37,459 nt of DNA, from NCBI GenBank assembly GCA_025965615.1, contig JAOPWP010000186.1, positions 1 to 37,459 of the forward strand, given 5' to 3'. The notes beneath the pieces are model-generated. The model was not told where the DNA came from and did not search any database. It saw only the letters and a program-made list of their open reading frames with translations. Positions 9,057 through 18,245 of this stretch are shown piece by piece (the stretch's first letter is position 1; every line of letters begins with the position of its first letter). This DNA comes from Frankiales bacterium. GTDB taxonomy: Bacteria; Actinomycetota; Actinomycetes; Mycobacteriales; SCTD01. The position numbers were made by a program, and so were the translations under genes.

Positions 9057-9743
9057 GTGCGGGTACTCGTGGTGGAGGACGAGGTGCCGCTCGCTGACGC
9101 GATCGCGAGGGGACTGCGGCGCGAGGGCATGGCCGTCGACACCGCGTACGACGGCGACTCCGGCCTCGAGAAGGCGATGATCACGAGGTACGACGTGCTC
9201 GTGCTCGACCGTGACCTGCCCGGCCGTTCGGGCGACGACATCTGCCAGCGCCTCGCGGCCGACGGGTCGCTCACCCGGGTCCTGATGCTGACCGCCGCCG
9301 GCACCCTCGAGGACCGGGTGGCGGGGCTGGAGCTCGGAGCCGACGACTACCTCGGGAAGCCCTTCGCCTTCACCGAGCTGGTGGCCCGGGTGCGCGCCCT
9401 CGGTCGTCGCGCGACCCCGGCCGCACCGCCCCTGCTGCACGGACCGGACGGGCTGCTCGTGGACCCGGCGCGACGCACGGCGACCCGGGGCGGGAGGGAC
9501 CTGGGCCTCGCCCGCAAGGAGCTCGGGGTGCTCGAGGTGCTCCTGCGCGCCGGCGGCGCCGTCGTGTCGGGGGAGGAGCTGCTCGAGCGCGTCTGGGACG
9601 AGTACGCCGATCCCTTCACGACGACCGTGCGGGTCACGGTCATGACGCTGCGCAAGAAGCTCGGGGAGCCGCAGATCATCCACACGGTCGTCGGCTCCGG
9701 CTACCGGCTCGCCGACCCCGTCGCCCGTACGGACGGGTCGTGA
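9057..9743 (+). CDS. OmpR-family two-component response regulator
   Basis: VRVLVVEDEVPLADAIARGLRREG...VLDRDLPGRSGDD...LELGADDYLGKPF...winged helix with VGSGYRL. Confidence 0.95.
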   Translation: MRVLVVEDEVPLADAIARGLRREGMAVDTAYDGDSGLEKAMITRYDVLVLDRDLPGRSGDDICQRLAADGSLTRVLMLTAAGTLEDRVAGLELGADDYLGKPFAFTELVARVRALGRRATPAAPPLLHGPDGLLVDPARRTATRGGRDLGLARKELGVLEVLLRAGGAVVSGEELLERVWDEYADPFTTTVRVTVMTLRKKLGEPQIIHTVVGSGYRLADPVARTDGS

Positions 9744-10885
9744 CGGCCAGTCCCCGGACGACGCTGCGCTGGCGGCTGACGCTCGTCTACGGCGCCGTGG
9801 CCGTCGCCGTGGGTCTGTTGCTGCTCATGCTGTCGCTGCTCCTGGTCGACCGGGCTGTCCGGTTGGGCTCGTTGCCGCCCGAGACGCCGATCCTGGTGCC
9901 ACGGCAGGGGCCGGACCTGATCACGACGCTGGGGGCGTTCCAGGAAGGTCTGCGCAGGGACGCCCTCGGCTCGCTCCTGCGTCAGGGGCTGCTCGCGCTG
10001 CTGCTCCTCGGCGCCCTCGGCGTGGGTGTCAGCTACCTGCTCGCCGGACGGGTCCTGCGGCCCCTGCAGAACATCACCGACGCGGCGCAGCGGCTGTCGG
10101 TGGAGCGGCTGGACGCCCGGATCGACCTGCCCGGGCCGCAGGACGAGCTGAAGCGGCTGGCCGACACCTTCGACGACATGCTCGGACGGTTGCAGGCCTC
10201 CTTCGAGGCGCAACGGCGCTTCGTGGCCGATGCCAGCCACGAGCTGCGCACCCCGCTCGCCGTCATGCGCACCGAGGTGGACGTGGCCCTGGCCGACCCC
10301 GACGCCGGTGTGGAGGAGCTGCGCGCGGCGGCCGGCGTGGTGCGGGACGCCAGCATCCGGGCCGATCGGCTGGTCGACAGTCTCCTGCTCCTGGCGCGCA
10401 GCGACCGGCTGCAGGTCGACGGCCTGCCCCTGCGAGAGCGGGTGGAGCTCCCGGAAGTCGTCCGCACCGCCCTGGACGCCGTGGCCGCGGAGGTCGCCGA
10501 CCGCGGGCTCCGGGTCGAGGCGACGTGCTCCCCGGCGGCCGTCCTCGGCGACCTCGGCCTGCTCGAGCGGCTCGCCGGGAACCTGGTCGAGAACGCGGTG
10601 CGCCACAACGTGCCGGGCGGTTGGGTGCGCGTGTCCACCGGGATCGTGCAGGGGCGAGCGCTGCTCGAGGTCGCCAGCTCGGGGGATGTGGTGCCGCCCT
10701 CGGACGTCGCAGACCTCTTCCTGCCCTTCCGCCGGCACGGCACGGCGCGCACGGCCCGCCGCGGGGCGGGGCTCGGGCTCGCCATCGTCCGGGCGGTCGC
10801 CTCGGCCCACGGCGGTACGGCCACCGCGGTAGCCCTGCCTCAGGGCGGGCTCGCCGTGACGGTCGACCTCCCGCGCGGCGTCTGA
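9740..10885 (+). CDS. Sensor histidine kinase (HAMP, HisKA, HATPase)
   Basis: Two TM segments, FVADASHELRTPLAVMRTEVDVAL, N-box NLVENAVRHN, GAGLGLAIVRAVASAHGG; 4-nt overlap with the response regulator. Confidence 0.95.
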   Translation: MTASPRTTLRWRLTLVYGAVAVAVGLLLLMLSLLLVDRAVRLGSLPPETPILVPRQGPDLITTLGAFQEGLRRDALGSLLRQGLLALLLLGALGVGVSYLLAGRVLRPLQNITDAAQRLSVERLDARIDLPGPQDELKRLADTFDDMLGRLQASFEAQRRFVADASHELRTPLAVMRTEVDVALADPDAGVEELRAAAGVVRDASIRADRLVDSLLLLARSDRLQVDGLPLRERVELPEVVRTALDAVAAEVADRGLRVEATCSPAAVLGDLGLLERLAGNLVENAVRHNVPGGWVRVSTGIVQGRALLEVASSGDVVPPSDVADLFLPFRRHGTARTARRGAGLGLAIVRAVASAHGGTATAVALPQGGLAVTVDLPRGV

Positions 10886-11032
10886 CGCGGACCGGTCAGC
10901 CGGCAGGGGACCGGCGGCGTGGGCCGAGGCCGGTGGAGATGGGCAGCAGCAGCCCTGTGGTCACCAGGCCGAGGCGGGTGCGGGCAGTCGGCACGGGAGC
11001 TCCCGCGTGCGGTGGCGGGCGGAGCAGCAGTG

Positions 11033-11545
11033 TCAGCAGACGTGCTTGCCCACGATCCTGCGGGTCAGCGACCCCGAGCCTGCGGGGGTACGGGCGAGCA
11101 GCTGATGGCCCGTCGAGCCCCCGTCGTCCTCCACGAACCCCAGCCGGTGCAGCAGCCGCACGGACGCCTCGTTGCCGGGCCGCACCTCGGCCGTGAGACG
11201 ACGCACCCCGGGACGACGCTCCAGCACGGCGCAGAGAGCGCCGACCGCCTCGGTGCCGAGGCCCCGTCCGCGGGCTGACGGGACCAGCGCGTAACCCAGC
11301 TCCTGGTCGCCGTCCGGCGAGAGCTGACCCGATACGCCCAGGGTGCCGACCGGCTCCCCCGCGAGCTCGACGACGTAGGTGCCCTCGACCTCGTCGTCTG
11401 CCCGGGCCGCGACGGCCTCGAGCAGCTGCCTGTCCTCGGCGCCCGGGAAGCCGTCCGGCGTCGAGCTGACGAGCAGCCGGCGTGCTGCGAGCGGGGTCAG
11501 GGGGCGCAGGACCAGCCGCTCGGTGTGCAGCACGCGGTCAGCCAC
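11033..11545 (-). CDS. GNAT family N-acetyltransferase
   Basis: RLVLRPLTPLAARRL...ELGYALVPSARGRGLGTEAVGALCA...NEASVRLLHRLGF; likely GTG start overlapping the 3' end of the RNase D gene. Confidence 0.88.
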   Translation of the reverse strand: MADRVLHTERLVLRPLTPLAARRLLVSSTPDGFPGAEDRQLLEAVAARADDEVEGTYVVELAGEPVGTLGVSGQLSPDGDQELGYALVPSARGRGLGTEAVGALCAVLERRPGVRRLTAEVRPGNEASVRLLHRLGFVEDDGGSTGHQLLARTPAGSGSLTRRIVGKHVC

Positions 11546-12989
11546 CGTCGGAGGGGGCGGAGACGAAGACGAGGGGCGCGACCTCTGACCTGGCGGCCGG
11601 GGCATCAGCCACGGCTGGCGGCGCCGGCTGCTCGACCGGCTGGTCGGGGGCGACCGGCGCCTCAGCGGTGCGTGCGACGGGCGGGGGGTCGGGCAGCACC
11701 GCGGCCAGGGGAGCGGCGACCGCTCGGACCTGCCACTCGCGGGCGCCGTGACGTCGGAGCGCGTCGGCGACGGACTCAGGCGTGGGGTCGCCGCCGTCCG
11801 GAGCGGGAGGGGTCCACGCCAGCCGTCGGAGAGCCTCGGGCTGGACGAGGTTCTCCTGGGGGAGGCGCAGCTCGGCCGCGAGGTCGATGACCACGGCGCG
11901 GACCCGGGCCAGGCGCTTGGCCGCGACCGGGTCGCGCTCGGCCCAGCGGTTCGCCGCCGGGGGACCGTCGCCCTGCGGGAGGGGCAGCGGGAGGCGGTCC
12001 TCGGGCAGTGCGCTGGCGGCCTGGAGCGCCCCGAACCACACGTCCACGTGCCGACGGGTCGAGCGTCCGCCGAAGACGGGAAGCTCCAGCAGAGCCCCGG
12101 CGCTGGTCGGCGCCGCGGTGACGGCAGCGACGATCGCGGCGTCGGGCAGGATGCGACCGGGTGCGATGTCGCGCCGCCGGGCCATGGCGTCGCGGGCCTC
12201 CCACATGGCCTGCACCGCAGCGAGCTGTCGGCGCGAGCGCAGCCGGTGCATCCCGGACGTGCGGCGCCACGGGTCGACGCGAGGCGCGGGCGGCAGCGCC
12301 CGGCGGACGGCCTCGAACTCCTCGTGGGCCAGCTCGAGCTTGCCCTGGTCGCGCAGCTCCGCCTCGAGGGCGTCTCGCAGCTCGAGCAGCACCTCCACGT
12401 CCAGCGCCGCGTAGACCAGCCAGGAGTCCGGCAGCGGCCGGGTGGACCAGTCGGCGGCCGAGTGGCCCTTCTCCAACCGGAGCCCGAGCACCTTCTCGAC
12501 CATCGCGCCGAGGCCGACCCGTTCGAACCCGGCCAGCCGCCCGGCCAACTCGGTGTCGAAGACCCGGCTGGGCACGAACCCGACCTCGGCGAGGCAGGCG
12601 AGGTCCTGGCTGGCGGCGTGCAGGACCCACTCGTCGTCCTGGAGCGCGGTGGACAGTTCGGACAGGTCGGGGCAGCCGATCGGGTCGATCAGGGCCGATC
12701 CTGCGCCGCGCCGGCGGAGCTGGACCAGGTAGGCCCGCTGGGAGTAGCGGTAGCCCGAGGCCCGCTCGGCGTCGACGGCGACCGGTCCCGTCCCGGCGGC
12801 GAAGCGCTCGACCAGCTCGCGCAGGCCGGCAGCCGTGGTCGTGACGGGCGGGACACCCTCGCGCGGGGCCAGCAGGAGCTCCACGCCGTCGGAAGCGGCA
12901 GCTCCGCCGGCAGGGGCAGCGCTGTCACCGGAGGCAGCATCGGCGCCGGCCACGCCCCCCTGGTCGTGACCCGGCAGGGTCGTCGTCAC
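11538..12989 (-). CDS. Ribonuclease D / HRDC domain protein
   Basis: VAVDAERASGYRYSQRAYLVQLRR, HAASQDLACL, FDTELAGRLAG, DWSTRPLPDSWLVYAALDVEVLLELRDAL. Confidence 0.93.
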   Translation of the reverse strand: MTTTLPGHDQGGVAGADAASGDSAAPAGGAAASDGVELLLAPREGVPPVTTTAAGLRELVERFAAGTGPVAVDAERASGYRYSQRAYLVQLRRRGAGSALIDPIGCPDLSELSTALQDDEWVLHAASQDLACLAEVGFVPSRVFDTELAGRLAGFERVGLGAMVEKVLGLRLEKGHSAADWSTRPLPDSWLVYAALDVEVLLELRDALEAELRDQGKLELAHEEFEAVRRALPPAPRVDPWRRTSGMHRLRSRRQLAAVQAMWEARDAMARRRDIAPGRILPDAAIVAAVTAAPTSAGALLELPVFGGRSTRRHVDVWFGALQAASALPEDRLPLPLPQGDGPPAANRWAERDPVAAKRLARVRAVVIDLAAELRLPQENLVQPEALRRLAWTPPAPDGGDPTPESVADALRRHGAREWQVRAVAAPLAAVLPDPPPVARTAEAPVAPDQPVEQPAPPAVADAPAARSEVAPLVFVSAPSDGG

Positions 12990-13250
12990 GCGGTCGAGGT
13001 TACGCGTCGTTGCGGACACGTGCGCCTGAAGCGGGACATCCCGCGTGTCGGCTCCGCACCGGTAGCCGGCGCTCACTGTGCGTCGCGACGAGAAGGCCGA
13101 GGACGCTCAGTGGCCGTCGTGCCGCGCTGCCCTCGCCCCGGGCCGGGCCCCACGAGCTCGACCCCGGCGGTGTCGGAGCCGCTCCTGCGTCGCGTCGATC
13201 TCGCTCTGCTGTCCGGCCCGGCCACGCCCGGCCCCGTGACGTCAGAGCTG

Positions 13251-14009
13251 TCAGCCTCGCGCGCTCCTGGCAGCGACGGGCGGATGTGGTTGCTGGCCCC
13301 CGCAGGCCGTCGCCCCGGGCGTGTCGTGCTCGGTCGCGTCGTGGGCGGTGGCTCCGCAGCAGCCCTTCCCGCGCCACGCGTCTCGACCCTCCTTGAGCGC
13401 GACCGCGGCGATGACGAGCCCGGCGACGGGGTCCGCCCAGCCCCAGCCGAGGCTCGCGTTGAGCAGGAGTCCGCCGAGCAGGACCGCGCTCAGGTAGGTG
13501 CAGAGCAGCGTCTGGCTGCTGTCGGCGACGACGGCGTTGGAGTGCAGGGCCCGCCCGGTCCGGCGCTGCGCCCAGGACAGCCAGGGCATGACGACCAGGC
13601 TCGTGGCGGCCAGGGCGATGCCGACGGGCGAGGCGTCGGGGTCAGCTCCGGTGACCAGGGAGCGCACGCTGTCCTGGGCCACGTACGCGGCGAGCGCGAA
13701 GAACGACAGGGCGATGAGGCGGAGGGCCTGCTCCTCGCGGGACTCGGGCATCCGGTGCCGGAACTGCCACAGGATCACCAGGCCGCTGCTGACCTCCACG
13801 ACGGAGTCCAGGCCGAAGCCGATCAGCGCTGCCGATCCGGCTGCCGCCCCGGCGGCGATGGCGATCACGGCCTCGGCGCCGTTGTAGGTGACGCTGGCGG
13901 CGGCCAGCAGCTGGGCCCGCCGTCCGAGCCGGGCCCGGTCGGCGGGGGGAAGGGCGGCGGAGAGGCTGTCGTGGCTGTGCCGCGCGGTGTCGTGGCTGCT
14001 GGTGCTCAT
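13251..14009 (-). CDS. Cation diffusion facilitator-type metal transporter with Cys/His-rich tail
   Basis: Multiple TM helices, GFGLDSVVEVSSG, ADSSQTLLCTYLSAVLLGGLLLN, WADPVAGLVIA, tail GKGCCGATAHDATEHDTPGATACGG; directly follows an ArsR gene. Confidence 0.9.
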   Translation of the reverse strand: MSTSSHDTARHSHDSLSAALPPADRARLGRRAQLLAAASVTYNGAEAVIAIAAGAAAGSAALIGFGLDSVVEVSSGLVILWQFRHRMPESREEQALRLIALSFFALAAYVAQDSVRSLVTGADPDASPVGIALAATSLVVMPWLSWAQRRTGRALHSNAVVADSSQTLLCTYLSAVLLGGLLLNASLGWGWADPVAGLVIAAVALKEGRDAWRGKGCCGATAHDATEHDTPGATACGGQQPHPPVAARSARG

Positions 14010-14350
14010 GCGCCGGTGTCCTGACCGGACACCGGGCACAGCGTCACGCTGTCGCCGGTGGCGGCGAGCAGCCGCTCGGCGGTGGTCAGCAGGTCGAGCA
14101 GCTCGGGACGGGCGAGGGCGTACAGGGAGGCGCGGCCCTCCGCCCGGGCTGTCACGAGGCCGCAGTCCTTCAAGCAGGCCAGGTGGCCCGAGACGGTCGA
14201 CTGGGCCAGCCCGAGGTGGGCGGTGAGGTCCACCACGCGGTGCTCGCCGAGGGCCAGGTGGCGGACGATCGCCAGCCGGGCCGGGTCGGCGAGGCCGCGG
14301 AACAGCGCGGCTCCTGCTGTCATGTCGGGCTGGACCGCTGTCATCGGCAT
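14006..14350 (-). CDS. ArsR/SmtB metalloregulator, CmtR-like
   Basis: LADPARLAIVRHLALGEHRVVDLTAHLGLAQSTVSGHLACLKDCGLVTARAEGRASLYALA...TLCPVSG; Cys spacing (CLKDC plus C-terminal Cys) like Cd/Pb sensor CmtR. Confidence 0.9.
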   Translation of the reverse strand: MPMTAVQPDMTAGAALFRGLADPARLAIVRHLALGEHRVVDLTAHLGLAQSTVSGHLACLKDCGLVTARAEGRASLYALARPELLDLLTTAERLLAATGDSVTLCPVSGQDTGA

Positions 14351-14362
14351 ATACCGATGCTA
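14342..14362 (-). promoter_or_regulatory. Putative CmtR-like operator overlapping a leaderless promoter
   Basis: Inverted repeat CATCGG-catata-CCGATG (14342-14359); minus strand TAGCAT (14362-14357), 6 nt, then ATG at 14350. Confidence 0.6.
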
Positions 14363-14396
14363 GCGGGTGGCGGACCCGGTCGCAACCCCCGTCGGA

Positions 14397-14639
14397 CTAC
14401 CGCCCCGCGCAGGACTGCTCGAGGTCGAAGACCCGCCGATCGAGGGCGTGCAGGTCCTCGTCCGCCTTGGCGGTGAGCTCGGACGCAGCGCTGCCCGGCT
14501 CGACGAGGCGGGCGTACGCCGCCCGCGCCTCGTCGCGCTCGGCTCGCAGACCGGCAAGGTCGCCGCAGGGCTGGCCCGCGCACCCGCCGAGCAGCACGGC
14601 GACGAGGAGGACGGGAAGGGAGGCTGCCTGGATCTGCAC
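14397..14639 (-). CDS. Small secreted lipoprotein
   Basis: MQIQAASLPVLLVAVLLGGCAGQPC...: signal peptide with LGGC lipobox, then a coiled region. Confidence 0.75.
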   Translation of the reverse strand: MQIQAASLPVLLVAVLLGGCAGQPCGDLAGLRAERDEARAAYARLVEPGSAASELTAKADEDLHALDRRVFDLEQSCAGR

Positions 14640-14698
14640 CTGCCGACGCTACGTCCTGGGCCCGGCCGCTCCGGGGTGCACGGCCTCGGGCAGGACAG

Positions 14699-15421
14699 TT
14701 AGCGGACCACGCCCGCACGCATGGCCATGGCGACCATCTCGGCCCTGTCGCCGGTGCCGAGCTTGCGCGCGATCCGGGCCAGGTGGCTCTTGACCGTGAG
14801 CGCTGACAGGCCGAGCTGCTCACCGATCATCTTGTTGGACTGACCGTCCGCGACCAGGCGCAGGACCTCGACCTCACGCCCCGAGAGGTCGCTGACCCCG
14901 GAGTCGACGGGGCCGCCGCGCAGACCGGCGGCGAGCAGTGAGGCGACGGAGGGGTCGGCGTAGACGCCGCCCTCGAGCACCCGGCGCACGCCGTCTGCCA
15001 CGACCAGGGGGGACGCCGACTTCAGCAGGTAGCCCTGCGCACCCGCCACGAAGGCCGCGCGCACGGAGTAGGGGTCGTCTGCTGCGGACAGCACGACGAG
15101 CCGCTGCCATCCGGCGGAGCGCAGCTCGGCCAGGAGCTCCAGGCCGGAGCCGTCAGGCAGGCCGAGGTCGAGGATGCACAGCTCGCGGGGGCCGGAGGCG
15201 TTCGCGCGGGCCCGTGCCTCCCCTGCGGTCGCGGCCTCTGCCACCTCGGTGGCACCCATGAGGCGCAGCCGGGCCGCCATCGACTCGCGGATGAGGGGGT
15301 GGTCGTCGACGACCATGGCGGTGAAGCCGGGAGGCGGCGCCCCTCCGCCCTGGGTGGGGATGGCGCTGAGGGCACTGCTGCCAAGGGCACTGTGCAGACC
15401 GGCTGTCACCGTGTATCCCAC
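14699..15421 (-). CDS. NarL/LuxR-family response regulator (true start may be internal)
   Basis: MVVDDHPLIRESMAARL...LCILDLGLPDGSGLELL...LSGREVEVLRLVADGQSNKMIGEQLGLSALTVKSHLARIARKLG. Confidence 0.94.
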   Translation of the reverse strand: MGYTVTAGLHSALGSSALSAIPTQGGGAPPPGFTAMVVDDHPLIRESMAARLRLMGATEVAEAATAGEARARANASGPRELCILDLGLPDGSGLELLAELRSAGWQRLVVLSAADDPYSVRAAFVAGAQGYLLKSASPLVVADGVRRVLEGGVYADPSVASLLAAGLRGGPVDSGVSDLSGREVEVLRLVADGQSNKMIGEQLGLSALTVKSHLARIARKLGTGDRAEMVAMAMRAGVVR

Positions 15422-15660
15422 CTGTCGAGTCGCTGAGGAGAGGGCGGCGGACAGTGATGGGCCCGCCGTTCCCCTGCTTCTTCGGTCCGGAACGACGGGT
15501 CCTGAAGCCGCCGGGTCGCACGGGGCGAGGGGGCCGTCCGGCCCAGTCCAGGCGCGCCGGGCGGGCTAGCCCGAACGGGCGACAGGCCGCGCCAGCACTC
15601 CACTTGCGCCCGCCCGGTGCCGAGGAAGGCGTGACACCGCCTCAGAGCAGGAGCCCTTCC

Positions 15661-17088
15661 GTGCCTCGCACCGCCGACCGCATCAGCCCCCGGGCCCGAC
15701 CCGTCACGGCTGTGCGGATGGTGGCCGTGCTCAGCCTGTGCCTCGGCACCGCCCTCGCCGCGCTCAGCGGCTGGGGGGAGGTGCCGCTGTGGTCGGTGCC
15801 GGCGCTGGTGCTCGCCGTCACCGCGGCCGAGCCTGCTGCGGTCCACCTGCAGCTCGGGCGCCAGCGCTGGACCTTCTGCCTCCTGGAGGGCGCCCTCGGC
15901 GTCGCCCTGGTGGCCGGTGCCGGCGCATGGACCGTCCTCGGAGTGGGGCTCGGGGTCCTCGTGTCCCAGGCGCTGCGGTCCCAGCCCCGCCGCAAGCGCG
16001 AGTTCGACGTCGCCCGCACCGTCCTCGCGACCGCGGCCGCCCAGGCTGTGGCGGGGGCCCTGGGTGGAGGCATCGCCGCTGCTGCCGCCGGCATGCTGGT
16101 GTTCTGGCTGCTCACCCATCTGCTCATGGCCCTGGCGGTCCGGCTCACCTCGCGGCGCCCGTTCGGCTCCCTGGTGCTGTCCGGGGTGCTCCGCTCGGCC
16201 GGTCAGTCCGCCGCCAACACCTCTCTGGGCCTGGTGGCTGCCGTCCTGTGGGTGGAGGCTCCCTGGGGGCTGGGCGCGCTGATCGCACTGGTCGCCCTGC
16301 TGTGCGCGTCGTACGACCAGCAGACCAGCCGCAGCGCCGAGGCCCTGCTGTACGCAGAGCTCGCCCGCGGGCAGGAGCGCGAGACCGGACGGTCCAGCGA
16401 CCGCTCGGCCCAGGTCGTGCTGACGGCAGCGGCGCGCCTGCTCGGTGGGGCCGATGTCGAGCTGGTCCTGCTGTCACCGGCCGGCCCGGTCCGCTACGCC
16501 GGGAACGAGGCGGGCGTGCCGACCCGGCAGCGGGTCTCGTCCGACGTCTTCGACGAGCCGTGGGTCATGCGAGCCCTGGGCGCGCGCTGCGTGTCGGTGG
16601 GGCGGCACGAGGGCCGGCCCTACCTGAGTGCGATCCTCGGCGATCCCGACAGCCCGCTCGCCGTCCTGCGGGCACAGCGGGGTCCGGGATCGAGCGCCTT
16701 CGACCGCAACGAGGTGCGGCTCACCCGGGTCCTGGTCGGGCAGGCCGAGTCCTGGCTGTCCGTCGCAGATCTCGCCGCCCGGTCGCGTGCTGCCGTCCAA
16801 CGTGCCGACGCCGCCGACGAAGCGGCCAAGGCGCTGTCCCACCTCGGGTCGGCCACGGCGCCGGCGCTGTTGGTCCTGCGCGAGTCCGCAGACCGCCTGG
16901 CTCGCCTCGCCGGATCGGACGGGGCCATCGACGACATCGTCGAGGAGCTGCAGCTGGTCGAGCGGGCTGTCGCCTCGCTGCTCGGAGCGATCGCGCTCGC
17001 GGCTGAGCCGGACCTCGTGCAGCATCCCGGGGCCGCAGCACCCGTGCGAGCGACTACCGACTGGACCACGACCGGGGTGCTGCGGTGA
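15661..17088 (+). CDS. Membrane protein with a cytoplasmic GAF-like/sensory region
   Basis: About six hydrophobic helices, then a soluble region (SSDRSAQVVLTAAARLLGGADVELVLLSPAGPVRYAGNEAG...) and a coiled helical end; GTG start with AGGAG upstream. Confidence 0.75.
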   Translation: MPRTADRISPRARPVTAVRMVAVLSLCLGTALAALSGWGEVPLWSVPALVLAVTAAEPAAVHLQLGRQRWTFCLLEGALGVALVAGAGAWTVLGVGLGVLVSQALRSQPRRKREFDVARTVLATAAAQAVAGALGGGIAAAAAGMLVFWLLTHLLMALAVRLTSRRPFGSLVLSGVLRSAGQSAANTSLGLVAAVLWVEAPWGLGALIALVALLCASYDQQTSRSAEALLYAELARGQERETGRSSDRSAQVVLTAAARLLGGADVELVLLSPAGPVRYAGNEAGVPTRQRVSSDVFDEPWVMRALGARCVSVGRHEGRPYLSAILGDPDSPLAVLRAQRGPGSSAFDRNEVRLTRVLVGQAESWLSVADLAARSRAAVQRADAADEAAKALSHLGSATAPALLVLRESADRLARLAGSDGAIDDIVEELQLVERAVASLLGAIALAAEPDLVQHPGAAAPVRATTDWTTTGVLR

Positions 17089-18239
17089 CGCGGCACCGGG
17101 CGACGGGGGTCGAGCGGGCTCCCCGGTGGGGCCACGCCGCCCTGCCGCTGGCCGTGTGGGCCGGTCTGCTCGGCTTCGGGAGCGTGCTCGGCACGGTCGC
17201 CGCGATGGGTCTCGCGTTGCTGCTGACCGACCGGCTGGACGGTCCTGCGCTCGAGGTGCTCGCGCTCGGGACGACGGTCGGTCTGGTGCTCAGCCTCGCG
17301 CTCGTCACGGCGGCCAGTCGCCTCGCGGCGGCGCTGCGCGTGCTCCAGAGCGACGCGCTGCGCCGCCTGACCGAGCCCGCCGCCCCCCTGGCCAGCACCG
17401 TGAGCCCGACCACGATGGTCAGGGTGACCAGCGAGCTGGCCGAGCTGGCTCGGGTGCTGGACGCGCTGCACCTGCGCGTACGCGTGGCTGACGACCTGGG
17501 GGAGCGGCACCGGCTCGAGGCCCAGAACGCCGGCGCCGGGGTGTTCGAGCTGCTCTCGGGCCTGGTCGCCGCTGAGGAGGGCGCCCGCGGGCAGCTCGCC
17601 GCCGAGCTGCACGACACGGTGGCCCAGTCGCTGATGATCGCGCGGGGGCTGCTCCTCGAGGCCCCGACCACGCCGGAGGCGCTCGCGCGGCTCGCGGACC
17701 ACGTGGAGGACGCGGAGGAGCAGGTCCGGGCCGTGATGGCACGGACCCGCCCGCCGGCTCTGCGCGAGGGGAACCTGGCGTCGGCCGTGGGGGGGCTGCG
17801 TCTGGACATGCAGGCCCGCTACGGGCTCGAGGTGCAGGTGGAGTGGCCGGCCTCGCCCCACCCGCTCCCGCTCGCCGGTGCGGTGACCGTCTACCGGTTC
17901 TTCCAGGAGGCGCTGCTCAACGTGGTCAAGCACGCCGACGTCGACCTCGCTGCGCTGTCCCTGCGGGTCACCGAGACGGAGGTGCTCGCCAGCGTGCGCG
18001 ATGCGGGTCCCGGCTTCGACCCCGACCAGGTGCGCCCGGACCGCGGGCGTCACGTGGGCCTCGACCTGCTCCGCGAGCGGGCCCGGTTGTCGGGGGGACG
18101 CCTCGACGTGCAGACGCAGTCAGGAGTCGGGACGGTTCTCGAGCTGCGGCTCCCTCGCGTCTCCGCGCCCCCGGAGGCCGCCCTCGGCAGCCACGGAGCC
18201 GACTGGCGCACCCCGGACCGGGTGGACGCCCCGGTCTAG
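17085..18239 (+). CDS. NarL-type sensor histidine kinase (HisKA_3)
   Basis: AAELHDTVAQSLMIARGLLLEAP, FFQEALLNVVKHADV, VRDAGPGFDPDQ, GLDLLRERARLSGGRLDV; 4-nt overlap with upstream gene. Confidence 0.93.
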   Translation: MTRHRATGVERAPRWGHAALPLAVWAGLLGFGSVLGTVAAMGLALLLTDRLDGPALEVLALGTTVGLVLSLALVTAASRLAAALRVLQSDALRRLTEPAAPLASTVSPTTMVRVTSELAELARVLDALHLRVRVADDLGERHRLEAQNAGAGVFELLSGLVAAEEGARGQLAAELHDTVAQSLMIARGLLLEAPTTPEALARLADHVEDAEEQVRAVMARTRPPALREGNLASAVGGLRLDMQARYGLEVQVEWPASPHPLPLAGAVTVYRFFQEALLNVVKHADVDLAALSLRVTETEVLASVRDAGPGFDPDQVRPDRGRHVGLDLLRERARLSGGRLDVQTQSGVGTVLELRLPRVSAPPEAALGSHGADWRTPDRVDAPV

Positions 18240-18245
18240 CTCCGG

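Noticed and set aside
10680-10720. Histidine kinase G1 box degenerate (SSGDVVPPSDV)
   Set aside because: Similar NTGPVVPP-type variants are common in actinobacterial kinases, so not treated as novel.
10886-11032. Structured RNA in the gap between the histidine kinase and GNAT genes
   Set aside because: Only a GGGAGCTCCC-centred palindrome without a loop; insufficient structure or motif to call an ncRNA.
11748-14024. 758-aa plus-strand ORF
   Set aside because: Antisense to RNase D and CDF genes, no domain-like sequence; shadow ORF.
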